Source: a bacterium (lineage in GTDB: Bacteria > SM23-31). From it: a stretch of DNA of 34,702 nt. Where the stretch lies: assembly GCA_028278455.1 (NCBI GenBank), contig JANQEH010000252.1:1-34702 (forward strand), in the 5' to 3' direction. Positions 33,608 through 34,702 of this stretch are shown one piece after another; the stretch's first letter is position 1, and the number at the start of each line of letters is the position of its first letter. The notes below the pieces were generated by a model. The model ran no database searches, was not told the DNA's origin, and saw only the letters and a program-made list of their open reading frames with translations. The position numbers and the translations under genes were made by a program.

Positions 33608-34679
33608 TATTAAAAGGGAAATAATCATTAACGCAATTTCTGTCTTTTCAGCGGCAGTTTTATGTGGAATTATTGTTATGCTGGTTGGAGAGAATCCCCT
33701 TACAGTATTCCTCGTTTTTATTAAAGATACTTTCGGCACACTCACAGGTTTTCTATACACACTATATTATACAACTCCCCTGATCTTTACAGGACTCGCC
33801 GTAGGTCTGGGATTTAGAGCCGGACTATTTAACATCGGGGCCGAAGGTCAGCTATATGCAGGATCATTTGCCGCAGCATGGGTAGGATTCACCTTTACCT
33901 TTCTTCCCGGGTGGCTCCTTCTCCCTTCTGCGATTCTTGCAGCAGCTATTGCAGGCGGTTTATGGGGTTGGATACCCGGATATCTGAAAGGCCGTTTCGG
34001 TTCGCATGAAGTAATCACAACAATCATGATGAATTTCATTGCTGCAGGTATTCTCGGTTATCTGATCACAAAACAATACAAAGATCCATCTGATATTATC
34101 CCGCAGACTGTAGAAATCTCAAATGGCGCAAAGATCCCTTTGATAGCAGACATATTAATACCCATCGGAATCGAGATTCCCCGATTTGTTCCTTTGAACC
34201 TATCATTTTTCGCAGCAATTGCAGCTGTGGTACTGGTATGGTTCATTCTATGGAGAACTGTTCAGGGGTATCAGATAAGGGCGGCTGGTCTGTCGCCTCA
34301 TGCTGCATCAGTTTCCGGTATTAAGGTAGTTAAGGTTACAGCCCTTACATTGGCCATCTGCGGGGCACTTGCAGGATTTGTAGGATTGAACGAAGTTCTT
34401 GGATACAGGCATAGATTCCTTCTTAATTTTTCTCCGGGATACGGTTTTACTGGTATCGCGATCGCCTTGATGGGACGCAATCATCCTTTTGGGATAGCGG
34501 CTGCAGCTTTCCTTTTTGGAGCTCTCACAAGGGGAGCGATTATTGTCGATATTAATTTTGAAAATATTTCTAAGGATATTATCTACATTTTTCAGGGGAT
34601 AATCATACTTCTTATTGCAGGCAGAAATTATAAAACAATTTTCGGATCTGGAAAAATACGGGAGCTCAGAAATGTTTGA
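33600..34679 (+). CDS. ABC importer permease 1 (nucleoside/sugar BPD_transp_2 family)
   Basis: Inner-membrane permease of 359 residues, similar in layout to YufP/NupP, with about eight to ten hydrophobic segments. The family motif GLAVGLGFRAGLFNIGAEGQ is at about residues 63-82, then GAEGQLYAGSFAAAWVGF, FGSHEVITTIMMNFIA, GYQIRAAGLSPHAASVSGI and GYGFTGIAIALMGRNHPFG. It pairs with a second permease whose gene starts eight bases before its stop. With the BMP lipoprotein and the double ATPase it forms an importer probably for nucleosides. Confidence 0.93.
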   Translation: MNDIKREIIINAISVFSAAVLCGIIVMLVGENPLTVFLVFIKDTFGTLTGFLYTLYYTTPLIFTGLAVGLGFRAGLFNIGAEGQLYAGSFAAAWVGFTFTFLPGWLLLPSAILAAAIAGGLWGWIPGYLKGRFGSHEVITTIMMNFIAAGILGYLITKQYKDPSDIIPQTVEISNGAKIPLIADILIPIGIEIPRFVPLNLSFFAAIAAVVLVWFILWRTVQGYQIRAAGLSPHAASVSGIKVVKVTALTLAICGALAGFVGLNEVLGYRHRFLLNFSPGYGFTGIAIALMGRNHPFGIAAAAFLFGALTRGAIIVDINFENISKDIIYIFQGIIILLIAGRNYKTIFGSGKIRELRNV

Positions 34680-34702
34680 TACTGCGCTCATCTCTTCAAC
34701 CC
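34672..34702 (+). CDS. ABC importer permease 2, N-terminal fragment (cut by window end)
   Basis: ATG 34672 opens a frame coding MFDTALISST up to the last base, overlapping the previous stop by eight bases. GGGAG lies seven bases upstream. YufQ/NupQ-type second permeases start with a similar short hydrophobic segment and normally follow permease 1 directly. Only ten codons are visible, so the call rests mainly on position. Confidence 0.6.
   Translation, partial: MFDTALISST

Noticed and set aside
1-34702. CRISPR arrays, tRNA or rRNA genes, insertion sequences, prophage genes
   Set aside because: I looked on both strands and saw no regularly spaced direct repeats, cloverleaf-like segments, transposase or integrase motifs; a tRNA or covariance-model scan was not possible here.

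Overview
The window (34.7 kb, AT-rich, densely coding, both strands) reads as a chromosomal segment of a Gram-negative bacterium. Evidence for an outer membrane: a TonB-dependent receptor, three TolC-type proteins, a beta-barrel fragment and a LolA-like protein. Gene content (carboxypeptidase-regulatory TonB receptor, PadR with prefix-domain orphan permeases, ankyrin fusion proteins, 6-bladed propeller) fits the FCB/Acidobacteria-like sphere. Promoters look like TTGACA-N17-TATAAT and many genes have AGGAG-type ribosome sites, which argues against Bacteroidetes proper and for a lineage such as Marinimicrobia, KSB1, Calditrichota or relatives. This placement is an inference. I see no rRNA, tRNA, CRISPR array, insertion sequence or phage gene.

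Layout. (1) 1-4658, +: end of a beta-barrel protein, a LolD/MacB-type ATPase, two FtsX-type permeases and a LolA-like periplasmic protein, probably one envelope-transport operon, closed by a bidirectional terminator. (2) 4820-7483, -: TonB-dependent receptor with its own promoter. (3) 17885 down to 7825, -: a six-gene operon of PadR regulator, orphan ABC permease, ankyrin/metallo-beta-lactamase-fold fusion, beta-propeller, ankyrin/serine beta-lactamase fusion and a second orphan permease. This is the best candidate for an undescribed system. (4) 18064-19803, +: a D-aminoacylase-like amidohydrolase divergent from the PadR operon. (5) 20007-22640: NmrA-like reductase, NicO-type metal exporter (-) and a small methyltransferase. 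(6) 22771-27395, +: three tandem TolC-family proteins with no inner-membrane partner in view. (7) 27494-29593, +: PAS-DHp-receiver protein lacking a kinase ATPase domain, a small secreted lipocalin-like protein and an S4 RNA-binding protein. (8) 30422-29598, -: TetR regulator and a double-CDGSH iron-sulfur protein. (9) 30627-34702, +: ssb, then a BMP-type (nucleoside-like) ABC importer: lipoprotein, double-domain ATPase, permease 1 and the first codons of permease 2, cut by the window end.

Working together: much of the window serves envelope transport. Region 1 could move a lipid or lipoprotein across the periplasm. The PadR operon couples two ATPase-less MacB/FtsX permeases to three exported proteins built from ankyrin, propeller and two unrelated beta-lactamase folds, suggesting a regulated envelope sensing or detoxification module. 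The ssb terminator hairpin lies inside the first codons of the importer lipoprotein gene, so the importer probably depends on read-through or on translation that disrupts the hairpin.
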